A DNA stretch of 64,000 bases, from NCBI RefSeq assembly GCF_011604685.1, contig NZ_CP050063.1:1448501-1512500 (forward strand), given 5' to 3'. Below the pieces are notes generated by a model. The model made no database searches. It was not told the DNA's origin and saw only the letters and a list, made by a program, of their open reading frames with translations. The position numbers were made by a program, and so were the translations under genes. Positions 25,991-36,535 of the stretch are shown piece by piece. This DNA comes from Spirosoma aureum. GTDB taxonomy: Bacteria; Bacteroidota; Bacteroidia; Cytophagales; Spirosomataceae. Position 1 is the first letter of the stretch; every line of letters begins with the position of its first letter.

Positions 25991-27100
25991 TCAAACCCAG
26001 AGTCCGCGACCCTGATTATAATCTTCACCAATTCGCTGTATGTCATCGGTTGAGTAGGTCAGAAAATTCTTGGCACGAAGTTGGCGTAACCGCCGTTTTT
26101 CGAGCCAGGATAAGTTACCGTCTACCAGCACCCCAAAGACAATAAGCCGCTCCAGGCTTCTACGAACTTCAACCGGGGCATTGGCAGCCTGTTCGACAAA
26201 ATGACCTGTCAGTGTAGTGTTTGTGCGTAGATTGAATCGGTCTACCAGCGTTTCTGTGAGCAGAAAATGGGCGTAATTGTATTGTCGTTTCAGAATGGCA
26301 ACATACTGTAAGGCTTCTAAAATAAGCGGCCTGAATTGCTCATTAGCGCCCCATTCGTCGTGAAGTTCATTGACAAATTCACGGATTGTAAGCGGAGCCA
26401 TCACGCGAATCTGTGCTTCATGCAACACCTGCCAGGAGGCATATGCATTCCAAGCGGCATAAATTGGCATTCCTGCGAGATCAGTCACCTGGCGGAGAGC
26501 AAATCGGCCCAGAAAACGCTTCAGAAAAAATTTTAACGCCAGATTACTTAGTGCTGCTTTAGTAATATTTAGCAGGAAAAAGATCGTTAACCCCCAGCGC
26601 GGCATGTTCAGGTACGGATCAATCCCGAAACGAAGGATACCTCGATTTGTTTTCTCCAAAGCTGCGTCGGCAAGAGCTTGGAGATGGCGGTCATACTGTG
26701 CATCGTGAGCGCGTGGAAACTGACACACCTGCATGATTGCCTTTACACCCAGTAGATTCAGGCCAACTAAGAGATTCACTTCTATATAAACCAGCAGTAA
26801 CCCGTATAGAGTCGTGACAATTGGGAGGTTATAGGTTGTTCCGAAGAGCGTTATTGGTGTATTCTGGAACAGAACAGGCCAATTGTATTGAGGTATGTAA
26901 AGGAACAGAACGCCCAGAACGCCTAGCAGAGAGGCTAAACCAAGCGTCAACGTTTTAGTACGTCGGATAACGCGACTTTCTACAGGGCTTAGTACATAAG
27001 GCTCATCAGTCGGATGCGACGTGTCGAGTGCCTGCCGTAAATAGCGCATAGCCAGATGGTCTAATGGACCAAAACTGTTGTTCGGTGGCCGGGTTGACAT
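25991..27100 (-). CDS. Conserved membrane protein of unknown function
   Basis: 369 aa. At least three or four membrane helices (TLGLASLLGVLGVLFLYIP, LPIVTTLYGLLLVYIEVNLL, GLTIFFLLNITKAALSNLAL). The rest is a helical soluble part with a TerB-like look toward the end (VLVDGNLSWLEKRRLRQL). It resembles proteins annotated LBF_2804 in Bacteroidota; that match is from memory. Convergent with gldE, at the position where gldD would be expected. Confidence 0.65.
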   Translation of the reverse strand: MSTRPPNNSFGPLDHLAMRYLRQALDTSHPTDEPYVLSPVESRVIRRTKTLTLGLASLLGVLGVLFLYIPQYNWPVLFQNTPITLFGTTYNLPIVTTLYGLLLVYIEVNLLVGLNLLGVKAIMQVCQFPRAHDAQYDRHLQALADAALEKTNRGILRFGIDPYLNMPRWGLTIFFLLNITKAALSNLALKFFLKRFLGRFALRQVTDLAGMPIYAAWNAYASWQVLHEAQIRVMAPLTIREFVNELHDEWGANEQFRPLILEALQYVAILKRQYNYAHFLLTETLVDRFNLRTNTTLTGHFVEQAANAPVEVRRSLERLIVFGVLVDGNLSWLEKRRLRQLRAKNFLTYSTDDIQRIGEDYNQGRGLWV

Positions 27101-27311
27101 GATCGTAGTGTGACAGTGGATTTATTTCTACAACTAATGAACAGGTCGGGTTGTTGGCAAAAAGAAAGTAAATAATGAAAGATCAGTAAGTAATTCGTGC
27201 AGGAACGTCCATACTAGTCCAGTAATCATCTTGTTCGAAATCCGTGTTAGAGTACAATTCTACATTCAGTAAATTCAATGAGGAGAGTGCTTTACTCAGA
27301 AAGACTTACTG

Positions 27312-28433
27312 ATGTCGGTTATGATTCGTATCCTTTTCTTCTGCTTGATAGTAGGCCAGGCTGTAGCACAGACTGTGGCCCAGCCCAAAGCTAAATCGTC
27401 TGCGCAACAGGTACGTGATGAGATGCAGGAATCTGCTCAGGCGTTTTTACAAACCTTATCGCCGGAACAGCGTCAAAAGGCTACTTTTCCGCTCGATGAT
27501 GCGGAGCGGTTCAATTGGCACTTTGTGCCGAGAGAGCGTAAAGGTCTTCCCTTGAAACAGATGACTCCTGAACAGCGTCAGGCGGCAATGGCTATGCTTA
27601 AAACGGGACTTAGCCAGCAAGGATACGATAAAGCAACGTCCATTATCGATATGGAGAATGTGCTGCGTGTCATTGATAATCGCCCGCCAAATGATACGTA
27701 TCGTGATCCGGAAAATTATTCGTTCACCATTTTTGGCGATCCATCAACAAAAAATCCATGGAGCTGGCGAATTGAAGGGCACCACTTGTCGCTTCAGTTT
27801 ATGTCCGTAACAGGCCGGGTAATAGCGCAGACCCCCACATTTTTTGGGAGCAATCCGGGTATTCTGAAATACGACCCATCCATGGCCGATAAACGAATGG
27901 GCGATCCGCGCGTATCCGATCTGCCTCAGAAAGGCCGCGAAATATTAAAGCAGGAAACGGAGCAGGCTTTTGCTCTATTGAAAACCCTGAATCCAGATCA
28001 GCGAAAAAAGGCCGTGCTGGCTGCTGTGGCCTATCCCGAGATGGTTACGAGCAATAAACGTAGTGCTGTGCTCGAAAAAATGGATGGTCTGATGCTCTCT
28101 GAAATGACGGCTGATCAACGCAAATTGTTTTTGGGTTTATTGCAGGTTTACCTAAACAACTACCGAATTACGCTTGCCAACCAGCAAATGGCAAAACTGC
28201 AAAAAACGGGCCTGGATAGCCTTCGCTTTGGTTGGGCGGGTGATCTTACGCCTGAGTTAGGAGAGGGCAAGGGATGGTATTATCGAATTCACGGACCAAC
28301 GATTCTGATTGAGTACGATAATACACAAACCAACGCGAACCATATTCATACGGTTGTGAGAGATTTAACCAATGATTTTGGGGAAGACTTGTTACGGGAG
28401 CACTACAGAACTACGGCCCACGGAAAGCCCTGA
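27312..28433 (+). CDS. DUF3500 family exported protein
   Basis: 373 aa with a signal peptide (MSVMIRILFFCLIVGQAVAQ; a second ATG three codons in is also possible). DUF3500 features: FLQTLSPEQRQKATFPLDD, then FNWHFVPRERKGLPLKQM, GHHLSLQFMSV with PTFFGSNPG, and GWAGDLTPELGEGKGWYYRI with the final HIHTVVRD. Several His residues could bind metal. Secreted; molecular function unknown to me. Ends 99 bp before the GMC oxidoreductase gene. Confidence 0.85.
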   Translation: MSVMIRILFFCLIVGQAVAQTVAQPKAKSSAQQVRDEMQESAQAFLQTLSPEQRQKATFPLDDAERFNWHFVPRERKGLPLKQMTPEQRQAAMAMLKTGLSQQGYDKATSIIDMENVLRVIDNRPPNDTYRDPENYSFTIFGDPSTKNPWSWRIEGHHLSLQFMSVTGRVIAQTPTFFGSNPGILKYDPSMADKRMGDPRVSDLPQKGREILKQETEQAFALLKTLNPDQRKKAVLAAVAYPEMVTSNKRSAVLEKMDGLMLSEMTADQRKLFLGLLQVYLNNYRITLANQQMAKLQKTGLDSLRFGWAGDLTPELGEGKGWYYRIHGPTILIEYDNTQTNANHIHTVVRDLTNDFGEDLLREHYRTTAHGKP

Positions 28434-28466
28434 AATCGCTGGTTCAATATAGCTTCCTTAAAAAAG

Positions 28467-28483
28467 GTTGACTTTAGGGAAAC
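28467..28483 (+). promoter_or_regulatory. Shared motif GTTGACTTTAGGGAAAC upstream of GMC gene
   Basis: Matches 16 of 17 bases with 33530..33546, which lies at almost the same distance before uvrA (50 bp here, 47 bp there). Possible shared promoter or operator. Confidence 0.4.
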
Positions 28484-28532
28484 CCTAAACTCCTTAAGGT
28501 CAACGCTTGTATAAACCTGTTTTTGGAAATTT

Positions 28533-30245
28533 ATGGCGAATCTGATCGGCGACAGTCTGGCTGCCCACACCTTCGACGCTATTGTAGTTGGGTCCGGGAT
28601 CAGTGGAGGTTGGGCTGCCAAAGAGCTTACGAAAAACGGCCTGCGAACATTAGTTCTGGAACGGGGACGGGATGTAAAACACATTACCGACTACCCCACC
28701 ATGATGCTCAATCCGTGGGAAGTGGAACATCGCGGGCAGTTGCCACTCAAAGTTCGGCAGGAGAATCCGATCGTTAGTCGGAATTATGCGTTTCGGGAAG
28801 ATACCATGCATTTCTTTTCGAAAGATAATGAGCAGGCTTATATTCAGGAAAAGCCGTTCGACTGGCTGCATGGATACCAGGTTGGCGGACGTTCACTAAC
28901 ATGGGGGCGGCAAACGCAGCGATGGAGCGATTTTGATTTTGAAGGTCCGGCCCGCGATGGTTTCGCCGTAGACTGGCCTATTCGGTATAAAGATCTGGCG
29001 CCCTGGTACAGTTATGTCGAGCGATTTGTTGGCATAACCGGTAATCGCGACGGTCTGGCAACGTTGCCCGATGGTGAGTTTCTGCCTGCGCACGAAATGT
29101 CGTGTGTGGAGACACATTTTCGAAACGAAATCGGAAAGCGTTATTCAGATCGTCATGTCATTATGGGTCGGGCGGCCCACCTAACCCAGCCAACGTCTGT
29201 TCATGCCCAGCAGGGCCGGGCGCAGTGCCAGAATCGATTACTTTGTGAGCGAGGATGTCCGTATGGCGGTTACTATAGCAGCAATGCGTCGACACTGCCG
29301 TGGGCAGCTAAAACTAGTAAATTAACTCTCAGGCCGCATTCGGTTGTTCACTCACTGATTTATGATGAGACGAAAAAGCGGGTAAAGGGCGTGCGGGTTA
29401 TCGATTCAGCTACCCGCGAAATGGTCGACTATTTTGCCAACGTTATCTTTCTGAACGCATCGGCTCTCAATACAAACCTGATCCTGCTCAATTCGACGTC
29501 ACATCGGTTTCCAGCTGGGTTAGGAAACGACAATGGATTGTTAGGCAAGTTCATTGCTTTCCATAGCTACCGGGGCCGTATTTCGGCAGAATTTGACGGA
29601 CTGCTTGACTCAACCAACCGTAGTCAGCGGCCCAATAGCTGTTACATTCCCCGGTTTCGCAATGTCGTTAAACAGGAAACCGATTTCCTGCGCGGTTACG
29701 CGTCTACATTCAGTGCATCGCGGTCGGCTCTGCAAAACTCGGATCTGATCGGTGCATCCTTAAAAGAAAAGCTATTGGAGCGACAACTGGGGCCCTGGCA
29801 GATTGGCTCAAGCATGATGGCAGAAACTATTCCAAAAGAAATTAGCACGGTTCAGCTTGATAAAACCCAGACCGATGCCTGGGGTATTCCTCAGCTTCGC
29901 ATTTCGGTTGCCTTTGACGATAACGACGAGAAGATTCTCAAAGACTTTTTTCAGCAGTTTACGGAAATGTATGCCCAATGCGGTTTTACAAATATAAAGA
30001 CGCTGGACACGCAACGACGGCCGGGTAGTGAAAACCACGAGATGGGGGGTGTTCGGATGGGAAAAGATCCGCAAACTTCTCTCTTGAACAAATGGAATCA
30101 GTTGCACCATTGCACAAATGTGTTTGTAACGGACGGGGCCTGTATGACATCGACCTCTACCCAGAACCCTTCATTGACCTACATGGCGCTAACCGCTCGT
30201 GCTGCTGATTATGCCGTAAAACAACTAAAAGAAGGGAAGTTGTAG
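28533..30245 (+). CDS. GMC family FAD oxidoreductase
   Basis: 570 aa. FAD-binding Rossmann motif FDAIVVGSGISGGWAAKEL at the N-terminus, GGRSLTWGRQTQRWSDFDF, and a C-terminal catalytic region with HEMGGVRMGKDP and TSTQNPSLTYMALTARAADY. A Cys pair in LLCERGCPYGGY is typical of the Bacteroidota group that oxidises sugars or glycosides at C3. No Tat signal. Followed 67 bp later by a sugar-isomerase-like protein, which fits a keto-sugar route, but the substrate is unknown. Confidence 0.88.
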   Translation: MANLIGDSLAAHTFDAIVVGSGISGGWAAKELTKNGLRTLVLERGRDVKHITDYPTMMLNPWEVEHRGQLPLKVRQENPIVSRNYAFREDTMHFFSKDNEQAYIQEKPFDWLHGYQVGGRSLTWGRQTQRWSDFDFEGPARDGFAVDWPIRYKDLAPWYSYVERFVGITGNRDGLATLPDGEFLPAHEMSCVETHFRNEIGKRYSDRHVIMGRAAHLTQPTSVHAQQGRAQCQNRLLCERGCPYGGYYSSNASTLPWAAKTSKLTLRPHSVVHSLIYDETKKRVKGVRVIDSATREMVDYFANVIFLNASALNTNLILLNSTSHRFPAGLGNDNGLLGKFIAFHSYRGRISAEFDGLLDSTNRSQRPNSCYIPRFRNVVKQETDFLRGYASTFSASRSALQNSDLIGASLKEKLLERQLGPWQIGSSMMAETIPKEISTVQLDKTQTDAWGIPQLRISVAFDDNDEKILKDFFQQFTEMYAQCGFTNIKTLDTQRRPGSENHEMGGVRMGKDPQTSLLNKWNQLHHCTNVFVTDGACMTSTSTQNPSLTYMALTARAADYAVKQLKEGKL

Positions 30246-30312
30246 TTTAAAAAATAGTTCAGGCCGATTTTGTTGGAACGCAGGCAGCAACAGTATTCTC
30301 AATCCTCTCTTT

Positions 30313-31254
30313 ATGAACGAACTCAATCGCCGAACCTTTTTGCAATCAACTATTGGCTTACTGGCAACCGTTGGTACGGCAACTGCCTTGAGTCCTGGCA
30401 GGCAAAAACCATTATTGGCATTTTCGACACTTGGTTGCCCGAAATGGTCTTTAGCGACCAGTCTGGAGGCCGCTGCAAAAAATGGCTACGATGCTATAGA
30501 AATCCGGGGTTTGCAGGGGGAAATGGACCTGACAAAAACGCCGGTATTCGATAATGCCCAACATATCGCCAGTACCCGGCGACTGGCTGCTGACAAAGGC
30601 GTAAAAATTATTAATCTAGGGGCCTCTACCCAACTTCATCATGCCGATCCGGTTACTCGCCAACGGCATTTAGACGAAGCGAAGCGATTCATTACACTAG
30701 CTGATGAGTTGCAATGTCCCTTTGTGCGGGTTTTCCCGGATGCGTTGCCCAAGGATCAGGAGCGTAGTGCAACGCTCGATCGAATTACGAAGGGCCTGAT
30801 CGAATTGGCCGACTATGCGAAGGGAAGCGGGGTAAGTATATTGCTCGAAACTCATGGCGATGGCGTTCAGACCGACGAGCTGGTCAGCATGATGAACGGG
30901 GCTAAATCGCCAAAAGTCGGGTTAATCTGGGATGTGTTTAACATGTGGTCGGTGACCAAAGAATCGCCCGCCGATGTATACAAAAAGCTAAAACCTTATA
31001 TTCGGCACACGCACATCAAAGACGCCAAATTGATTGATGGAAAATTCCATTACACCCCGCTGGGCCAGGGCGAAACACCTATTTTTGATGCGATTGCTGC
31101 GTTAGCGAATGGGGGCTATACTGGCTATTATAGTTTCGAGTGGGAGAAAACCTGGCACCCTGATCTCGAAGAACCAGAAGTTGTTTTTCCGCACTATCCG
31201 AAAGCGTTTAAGGAGTTTTATTTTTCGGACAAGATGGCTAAACAGAGCAAGTAA
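30313..31254 (+). CDS. Sugar phosphate isomerase/epimerase-like TIM barrel, exported
   Basis: 313 aa. Twin-arginine-like signal (MNELNRRTFLQSTIGLLATV) then a xylose-isomerase-like TIM barrel. Metal-binding acids are visible: ILLETHGDG (Glu), LIWDVFNMW (Asp), HTHIKDAK (His/Asp) and GYYSFEWEKTW (Glu). Likely acts in the periplasm on a sugar made by the neighbouring GMC enzyme; this is inferred from order and orientation. Confidence 0.85.
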   Translation: MNELNRRTFLQSTIGLLATVGTATALSPGRQKPLLAFSTLGCPKWSLATSLEAAAKNGYDAIEIRGLQGEMDLTKTPVFDNAQHIASTRRLAADKGVKIINLGASTQLHHADPVTRQRHLDEAKRFITLADELQCPFVRVFPDALPKDQERSATLDRITKGLIELADYAKGSGVSILLETHGDGVQTDELVSMMNGAKSPKVGLIWDVFNMWSVTKESPADVYKKLKPYIRHTHIKDAKLIDGKFHYTPLGQGETPIFDAIAALANGGYTGYYSFEWEKTWHPDLEEPEVVFPHYPKAFKEFYFSDKMAKQSK

Positions 31255-31386
31255 GGTAGGATATCAATTAGTAAATAAGTCATCAATTATAGACTATAAC
31301 TAAAAATATGTGTGCCATTTAACAACTTTTAAGTCTCACAACTACTTGTTTATACGTAATTTGTGAAGATTTTTTGTTACCAATTC

Positions 31387-32991
31387 ATGAAGAAACTCCT
31401 TATCAGCGCGTCGATCTGCCTGCTTTCTGTAGCAGCTTTGGCGCAGGAAACGCAGTGGTATCTGCGTGATAAAACCGATAGCACAGCAGGTATCAGCGTT
31501 GAGCGCACCTACCGCGAACTCCTCAAAGATCGTAAAGCTACGCCCGTAGTGGTCGCTGTGATCGATGGCGGCATCGACACAACCCATGAAGACCTGAAGC
31601 GAGTGCTTTGGATCAACCCCAAAGAAGTTGCCGGTAACGGTAAAGATGATGATAAAAACGGCTACGTTGACGATGTTCATGGCTGGAACTTCATTGGTGG
31701 GAAAGATGGCCGTAATGTTAGCTATGAAACGGCCGAAGTAACCCGGCTCTATGCTCAGCTTAAGCCAAAGTATGATGGCAAAACCCGATCTTCCTTAAAG
31801 CCGGACCAGCAAAAAGAATACGATCTATACGTAAAAACAAAAGCTGAAGTCGAAAAAAATCAGGCTCAGTACAAGGCGCAATACCAAGGGATTAGTCAGT
31901 TTTATGAACAGTATACAGCAGCCGTCACTGCCTTGAAAAAAGCGTTGAACGTAACAAAGCTGGATACGATCACACTACGAAAAGCTGCCGATACGATTAC
32001 GAATGCGGCCCTGAAACGCCCTTTGATGGGTGTGTTGCGTCTATTGAACCAACAGGGGGCTGCCGACGCCGACGTGGTGACGAATGAACTTGAAAAGGCA
32101 AATGAGCAACTGAAGTCCCGCGCCGAATACAACTATAATCCTGACTTCGACAGCCGGGCCATTGTGGGTGACAATCCAAACGATCTGACACAGCGCGATT
32201 ATGGCAATTCGGACATCGCTGGTCCTCGGGCCGATCATGGCACCCACGTTGCCGGTATCATTGGGGCCGATCGCACCAACAAATTAGGGGTGATGGGTAT
32301 CGCTGATGCCGTTCAGATTATGGGTGTTCGGGCCGTTCCCGATGGCGATGAGCGCGATAAAGACATTGCCAATGCCATTCGCTATGCTGTGGATAACGGC
32401 GCGCAGATTATCAATATGAGTTTTGGTAAGGATTATTCGCCCCAGCGAAAAGTTGTTGAAGATGCTGAACGCTATGCGCTTTCGAAGGGCGTGCTCATGA
32501 TTCATGCGGCTGGCAATGACGGTAAGGATATCGATACGGCCGCCAATTATCCGGCTCCCCGGTTTATCGATGGGTCGTCTATTCCGAATGTTATTACGGT
32601 AGGAGCGAGTGCCGAACCGAACAATGCCGATCTGGTTGCCAGCTTCTCCAACTACGGCAAACAGACTGTAGACGTTTTTGCGCCGGGTAAAGACATTTAT
32701 TCGACGGTGCCGGGCAGTAAATACGAAAACAACAGCGGTACGAGCATGGCTTCGCCAGTGGTAGCGGGTGTGGCTGCGGTATTGAAATCGTATTTCCCGA
32801 AACTGACCTATGCCGATATCAAGCGAATTATCGTACAGTCGGCAACGCCTTACAAAACGAAAGTCCACAAGCCTGAATCGACCGACACGGTTGATTTTGC
32901 CAGTTTATCGAAAACAGGCGGGATCGTGAATCTCTACGATGCGGTCAAATTGGCATTGTCGCAAGAAGGCGGTTCGAGCAAAGGAAATTAA
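31387..32991 (+). CDS. Secreted subtilisin-like serine protease (S8)
   Basis: 534 aa from the ATG at 31387 (a GTG lies 24 bp upstream). Signal peptide MKKLLISASICLLSVAALAQ. Catalytic triad: Asp in VVAVIDGGIDTTHED, His in DHGTHVAGIIGAD, Ser in NNSGTSMASPVVAGVAAVL. A long helical insertion (about residues 110-245, rich in Lys/Gln/Ala) sits between the Asp and His motifs, as in several Bacteroidota S8 enzymes. Extracellular protein breakdown. Ends at a strong terminator. Confidence 0.95.
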   Translation: MKKLLISASICLLSVAALAQETQWYLRDKTDSTAGISVERTYRELLKDRKATPVVVAVIDGGIDTTHEDLKRVLWINPKEVAGNGKDDDKNGYVDDVHGWNFIGGKDGRNVSYETAEVTRLYAQLKPKYDGKTRSSLKPDQQKEYDLYVKTKAEVEKNQAQYKAQYQGISQFYEQYTAAVTALKKALNVTKLDTITLRKAADTITNAALKRPLMGVLRLLNQQGAADADVVTNELEKANEQLKSRAEYNYNPDFDSRAIVGDNPNDLTQRDYGNSDIAGPRADHGTHVAGIIGADRTNKLGVMGIADAVQIMGVRAVPDGDERDKDIANAIRYAVDNGAQIINMSFGKDYSPQRKVVEDAERYALSKGVLMIHAAGNDGKDIDTAANYPAPRFIDGSSIPNVITVGASAEPNNADLVASFSNYGKQTVDVFAPGKDIYSTVPGSKYENNSGTSMASPVVAGVAAVLKSYFPKLTYADIKRIIVQSATPYKTKVHKPESTDTVDFASLSKTGGIVNLYDAVKLALSQEGGSSKGN

Positions 32992-33011
32992 GTCGCGCAA
33001 TTTTATAAAAG

Positions 33012-33053
33012 ACGGCCAGCTATCGCTCTGTCGCGATAGCTGGCCGTTTGTTT
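33012..33053 (+). terminator. Terminator after the subtilisin gene
   Basis: 15-bp perfect arms 33012..33026 and 33033..33047, followed by TTTGTTTT. A second weaker hairpin (13-bp arms 33076..33088 and 33097..33109) lies just beyond. Confidence 0.8.
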
Positions 33054-33137
33054 TCGAATTTAATAGTAGTAATCTAAACAACAAGCTAGTTTCTAATAGC
33101 TTGTTGTTTATGATTTTTGTGCCTTATCAAAATTTCT

Positions 33138-33376
33138 TTAGCTGTATCGAGTAGTAATCGCATCACATATAAAATTACTCAGATCGTCAATTGGCTCATT
33201 GAAGTTGGCAGGAATTGACCCATGCCCAGCTAAAGAACCAGCTTTATGTGTTTTTTTAAAGAAAATACCTCCTGTTCCAAAAAAGTCACGATCACCTTTG
33301 TTCGTTTCTGAACCGGGGGCGTTTCATCCCAAATTATCTGCCCGTTTTCGTAAGTTCCCTGAATTGCAGTTAACAT
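33138..33376 (-). pseudogene. Antitoxin gene (DUF2281/VapB-like) with a -1 shift at an A7 run
   Basis: Translation from the ATG at 33376 gives MLTAIQGTYENGQIIWDETP, then PVQKRTKVIVTFLEQ, the N-terminus of a common Cytophagales antitoxin, but stops at 33230. The expected C-terminus (HKAGSLAGHG, then SIPANFNEPIDDL) lies in the -1 frame and ends at 33138. The frames meet at seven As (33251..33257 on the plus strand as Ts). So either one A was lost, making a dead gene, or the ribosome or polymerase slips there. No PIN-domain toxin is next to it, which favours an orphan remnant. The rest of the 33.05-33.59 kb gap shows nothing else clear. Confidence 0.7.
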
Positions 33377-33529
33377 GGCTAAGCCGTTTTATATCAAGAC
33401 AACAAAGTCTCCAGGATTGCAGTTTGTCTAACTTAAAAACTACCATATAGTGTTTGTGTCACCAATACTACAATTGTACTGAATTTATAGAGTCGACCTA
33501 AATATAGAGCCGTTTACTGTCTAAAACCT

Positions 33530-33546
33530 GTTGACTTTCGGGAAAC
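33530..33546 (+). promoter_or_regulatory. Shared motif GTTGACTTTCGGGAAAC upstream of uvrA
   Basis: 16 of 17 identical to 28467..28483; 47 bp before the GTG start of uvrA. Confidence 0.4.
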
Positions 33547-33592
33547 TACCCCTGCCTGTTTTACGTTGTTCTTTAGAATAAGCCAATCCAAC

Positions 33593-36478
33593 GTGACAGA
33601 AGAAAAAGCAACCGAGCTTCGGCCCGGACTTACCGATATTGACCTGACGGGTTACGACCAGATAGAAGTCCTCGGAGCCCGCGAACACAACCTGAAAAAT
33701 ATTGATGTCACGATTCCCCGCAACAAGCTGGTGGTCGTGACGGGTATCAGCGGCAGCGGCAAATCGTCGCTGGCTTTTGATACGATCTATGCCGAAGGCC
33801 AAAGGCGTTACATGGAAAGTTTTTCGGCTTATGCCCGTTCGTTTATTGGCGATATGGAGCGGCCTGATGTAGACAAAATCAACGGGCTGAGTCCGGTGAT
33901 TTCCATCGAACAGAAAACTACCTCCAAAAACCCCCGTTCAACGGTTGGGACCACGACCGAAATTTATGACTTTCTGCGTCTGTTCTACGCCCGCGCTGGT
34001 GAAGCATTTTCTTATGTGACGGGCCGGAAAATGGAACGGCAGTCGCAGGACCAGATTATTGATACCATTCTGGAACAATATGCTGGCCAAAAACTGACCT
34101 TGCTGGCCCCAATCATTAAAGGTCGGAAAGGGCACTATCGCGAACTTTTTGTCCAGATTGCCAAGACGGGCTATACCAAAGTTCGTGTTGATGGCGTCGT
34201 GCAGGATATTGCGCCGAAGATGCAGTTGGATCGCTACAAAATCCACGACATCGAAATCGTGATTGATCGACTGGTGCCGAAAACCGAAGATCGGTACCGG
34301 TTGAGCCAGTCGATTCAAACGGCACTAAAACAGGGAAAAGGGGCCATGCAGATGCTGGATGGTGCGGGGCAACTGGTCTATTTCTCGCAGAATCTGATGG
34401 ACCCGGAATCGGGTATCAGTTATGATGAGCCTTCACCGAACTCGTTTTCGTTCAACTCACCCTACGGAGCCTGTCCGGTTTGCAATGGTCTTGGGGTGGT
34501 TGAAGAAATTACAGAAGAGTCAGTTATTCCAGATAAATCATTGAGTATTAGTCGGGGAGCTATTGCGCCTTTGGGTGAGTACCGTGAGTTGTGGATTTTC
34601 AAGGAAATCGAAGCCATTCTGAAAAAGTACAAACTCAACCTCACGACGCCCGTTATTAAGTTTCCTGAAGACCTGCTCCATGCACTGATGTATGGCACGG
34701 AAGACGAAGCTGCTATACCTTCGAAAAAGGATACCGGCCGGGCCGACACTCGTGAAGACTATTACAGCTTTAAGTTTGAGGGAATTGTTAATTTTCTGAA
34801 ACGCCAGCAGGAGAACAGTACAGATAAAATTCAGGAGTGGCTTAAAGATTTTATGGTCGTAAAGAGCTGTCCTGAGTGCGACGGTGCACGATTGAAAAAA
34901 GAGTCACTGTATTTCAGGATCGACCAGAAAAATATATCCGAACTGGCCCGTATGGACATTTCGGAACTGACCGCCTGGTTCGATGGACTGGAAAGTCGCC
35001 TTAGCGATCGTCAGAATACAATCGCTAAGGAAATATTGAAAGAGATTCGGAAGCGAATCGGTTTCCTGCTCGATATTGGTCTTGATTATCTTACGCTCGA
35101 CCGGCCGCTACGTACGCTTTCGGGGGGCGAAGCGCAGCGTATTCGTCTGGCAACGCAGATTGGAACACAACTGGTGGGCGTGCTCTACATTATGGACGAG
35201 CCAAGTATCGGGCTGCACCAGCGCGATAACGTTAAACTGATCGATTCGCTGAAGAATCTGCGCGATCTGGGCAATACAGTGCTGGTTGTTGAGCACGATA
35301 AAGACATGATGCTCGAGTCTGACTTTATACTCGATATTGGCCCCGGCGCTGGCCGTCATGGCGGTCAGGTGGTTGGTATCGGTACGCCCGCTGAATTCAT
35401 TCGAAACGGTGGCACAACCGCCGATTATTTAAGCGGCCGCCGGAACATCGAAGTGCCGTCCGAACGCCGTAAGGGGAACGGTAAGTTTCTGATAATCAAG
35501 AACGCAACAGGAAATAATCTCAAAAACGTAACGCTCAAACTGCCACTTGGCCGGATGGTTACCATCACGGGTGTGTCGGGTAGTGGTAAATCGTCGCTGA
35601 TTCACGAAACACTGTTTCCGGTTTTGAATCGCCATTTCTATAAATCGAAGCGCGAACCACTGCCGTTCAAATCGGTAGAGGGCCTGGAATATCTTGACAA
35701 GGTTATCGAAGTAGATCAATCGCCAATCGGTCGGACACCTCGCTCGAATCCAGCGACTTATACCGGGATGTTCTCTGAAATCCGGACGTTATTTGCCGAA
35801 CTCCCTGAAGCGAAAATCAGAGGTTATAAACCCGGTCGGTTCTCGTTCAACGTGAAAGGCGGTCGTTGTGAAGATTGCGAGGGAGCGGGTATGAAGAAAA
35901 TAGAAATGGAATTTCTGCCCGATGTGCATGTCATGTGCGAAACCTGCAAAGGCAAACGATTCAATCGTGAAACGCTTGAAGTGCGGTTTAAGGGTAAATC
36001 CATTGCCGATGTGCTCGATATGACGGTTGAGCAGGCACTTGATTTCTTCGCCAGTCAGCCGAAAATTCTGCGTAAAGTAACGACACTGAACGATGTAGGG
36101 CTGGGTTACATCACGCTTGGTCAACATGCTACTACCTTATCGGGCGGTGAAGCGCAGCGTGTAAAGCTCGCCGAAGAGTTGTCCAAAAAAGATACGGGCA
36201 AAACGCTATACATTCTGGACGAACCGACCACCGGGCTGCACTTTCAGGATATTGCGCACCTGCTCGATGTGTTGAATAAACTCGCCGACAAAGGCAATAC
36301 AGTACTGATCATCGAACATAATCTGGACGTGATCAAAGTTTCCGATCACCTCATTGATCTTGGTCCCGAAGGCGGAAATAAAGGGGGCAACATCATTGCC
36401 GAAGGAACGCCCGAAAAGGTAGCCGAAGTGAAAGGAAGCTATACCGGGAAGTTTTTGAAAATGGAGTTGGCGGGATAG
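33593..36478 (+). CDS. uvrA: Excinuclease ABC subunit A
   Basis: 961 aa from the GTG at 33593 (a TTG at 33566 is possible). DNA damage recognition ATPase of nucleotide excision repair. Two ABC modules: Walker [15 protein letters not shown] and [14 protein letters not shown], with signatures [12 protein letters not shown] and [15 protein letters not shown]. Zinc-binding Cys pairs: [28 protein letters not shown] and CETCKGKRF. Length and order match UvrA class I. Confidence 0.97.
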   Translation: MTEEKATELRPGLTDIDLTGYDQIEVLGAREHNLKNIDVTIPRNKLVVVTGISGSGKSSLAFDTIYAEGQRRYMESFSAYARSFIGDMERPDVDKINGLSPVISIEQKTTSKNPRSTVGTTTEIYDFLRLFYARAGEAFSYVTGRKMERQSQDQIIDTILEQYAGQKLTLLAPIIKGRKGHYRELFVQIAKTGYTKVRVDGVVQDIAPKMQLDRYKIHDIEIVIDRLVPKTEDRYRLSQSIQTALKQGKGAMQMLDGAGQLVYFSQNLMDPESGISYDEPSPNSFSFNSPYGACPVCNGLGVVEEITEESVIPDKSLSISRGAIAPLGEYRELWIFKEIEAILKKYKLNLTTPVIKFPEDLLHALMYGTEDEAAIPSKKDTGRADTREDYYSFKFEGIVNFLKRQQENSTDKIQEWLKDFMVVKSCPECDGARLKKESLYFRIDQKNISELARMDISELTAWFDGLESRLSDRQNTIAKEILKEIRKRIGFLLDIGLDYLTLDRPLRTLSGGEAQRIRLATQIGTQLVGVLYIMDEPSIGLHQRDNVKLIDSLKNLRDLGNTVLVVEHDKDMMLESDFILDIGPGAGRHGGQVVGIGTPAEFIRNGGTTADYLSGRRNIEVPSERRKGNGKFLIIKNATGNNLKNVTLKLPLGRMVTITGVSGSGKSSLIHETLFPVLNRHFYKSKREPLPFKSVEGLEYLDKVIEVDQSPIGRTPRSNPATYTGMFSEIRTLFAELPEAKIRGYKPGRFSFNVKGGRCEDCEGAGMKKIEMEFLPDVHVMCETCKGKRFNRETLEVRFKGKSIADVLDMTVEQALDFFASQPKILRKVTTLNDVGLGYITLGQHATTLSGGEAQRVKLAEELSKKDTGKTLYILDEPTTGLHFQDIAHLLDVLNKLADKGNTVLIIEHNLDVIKVSDHLIDLGPEGGNKGGNIIAEGTPEKVAEVKGSYTGKFLKMELAG

Positions 36479-36535
36479 GAAGACAGAAAAGCTGTTATCT
36501 TCGTTGCACTTAATACAGCCTGAGAAAACAGTTTT

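Noticed and set aside
32284..32868. 194-aa minus-strand reading frame
   Set aside because: Antisense to the subtilisin catalytic domain; biased composition of a shadow frame.
33199..33450. 83-aa plus-strand frame before uvrA
   Set aside because: The minus strand here codes the antitoxin remnant, which explains the sequence better.
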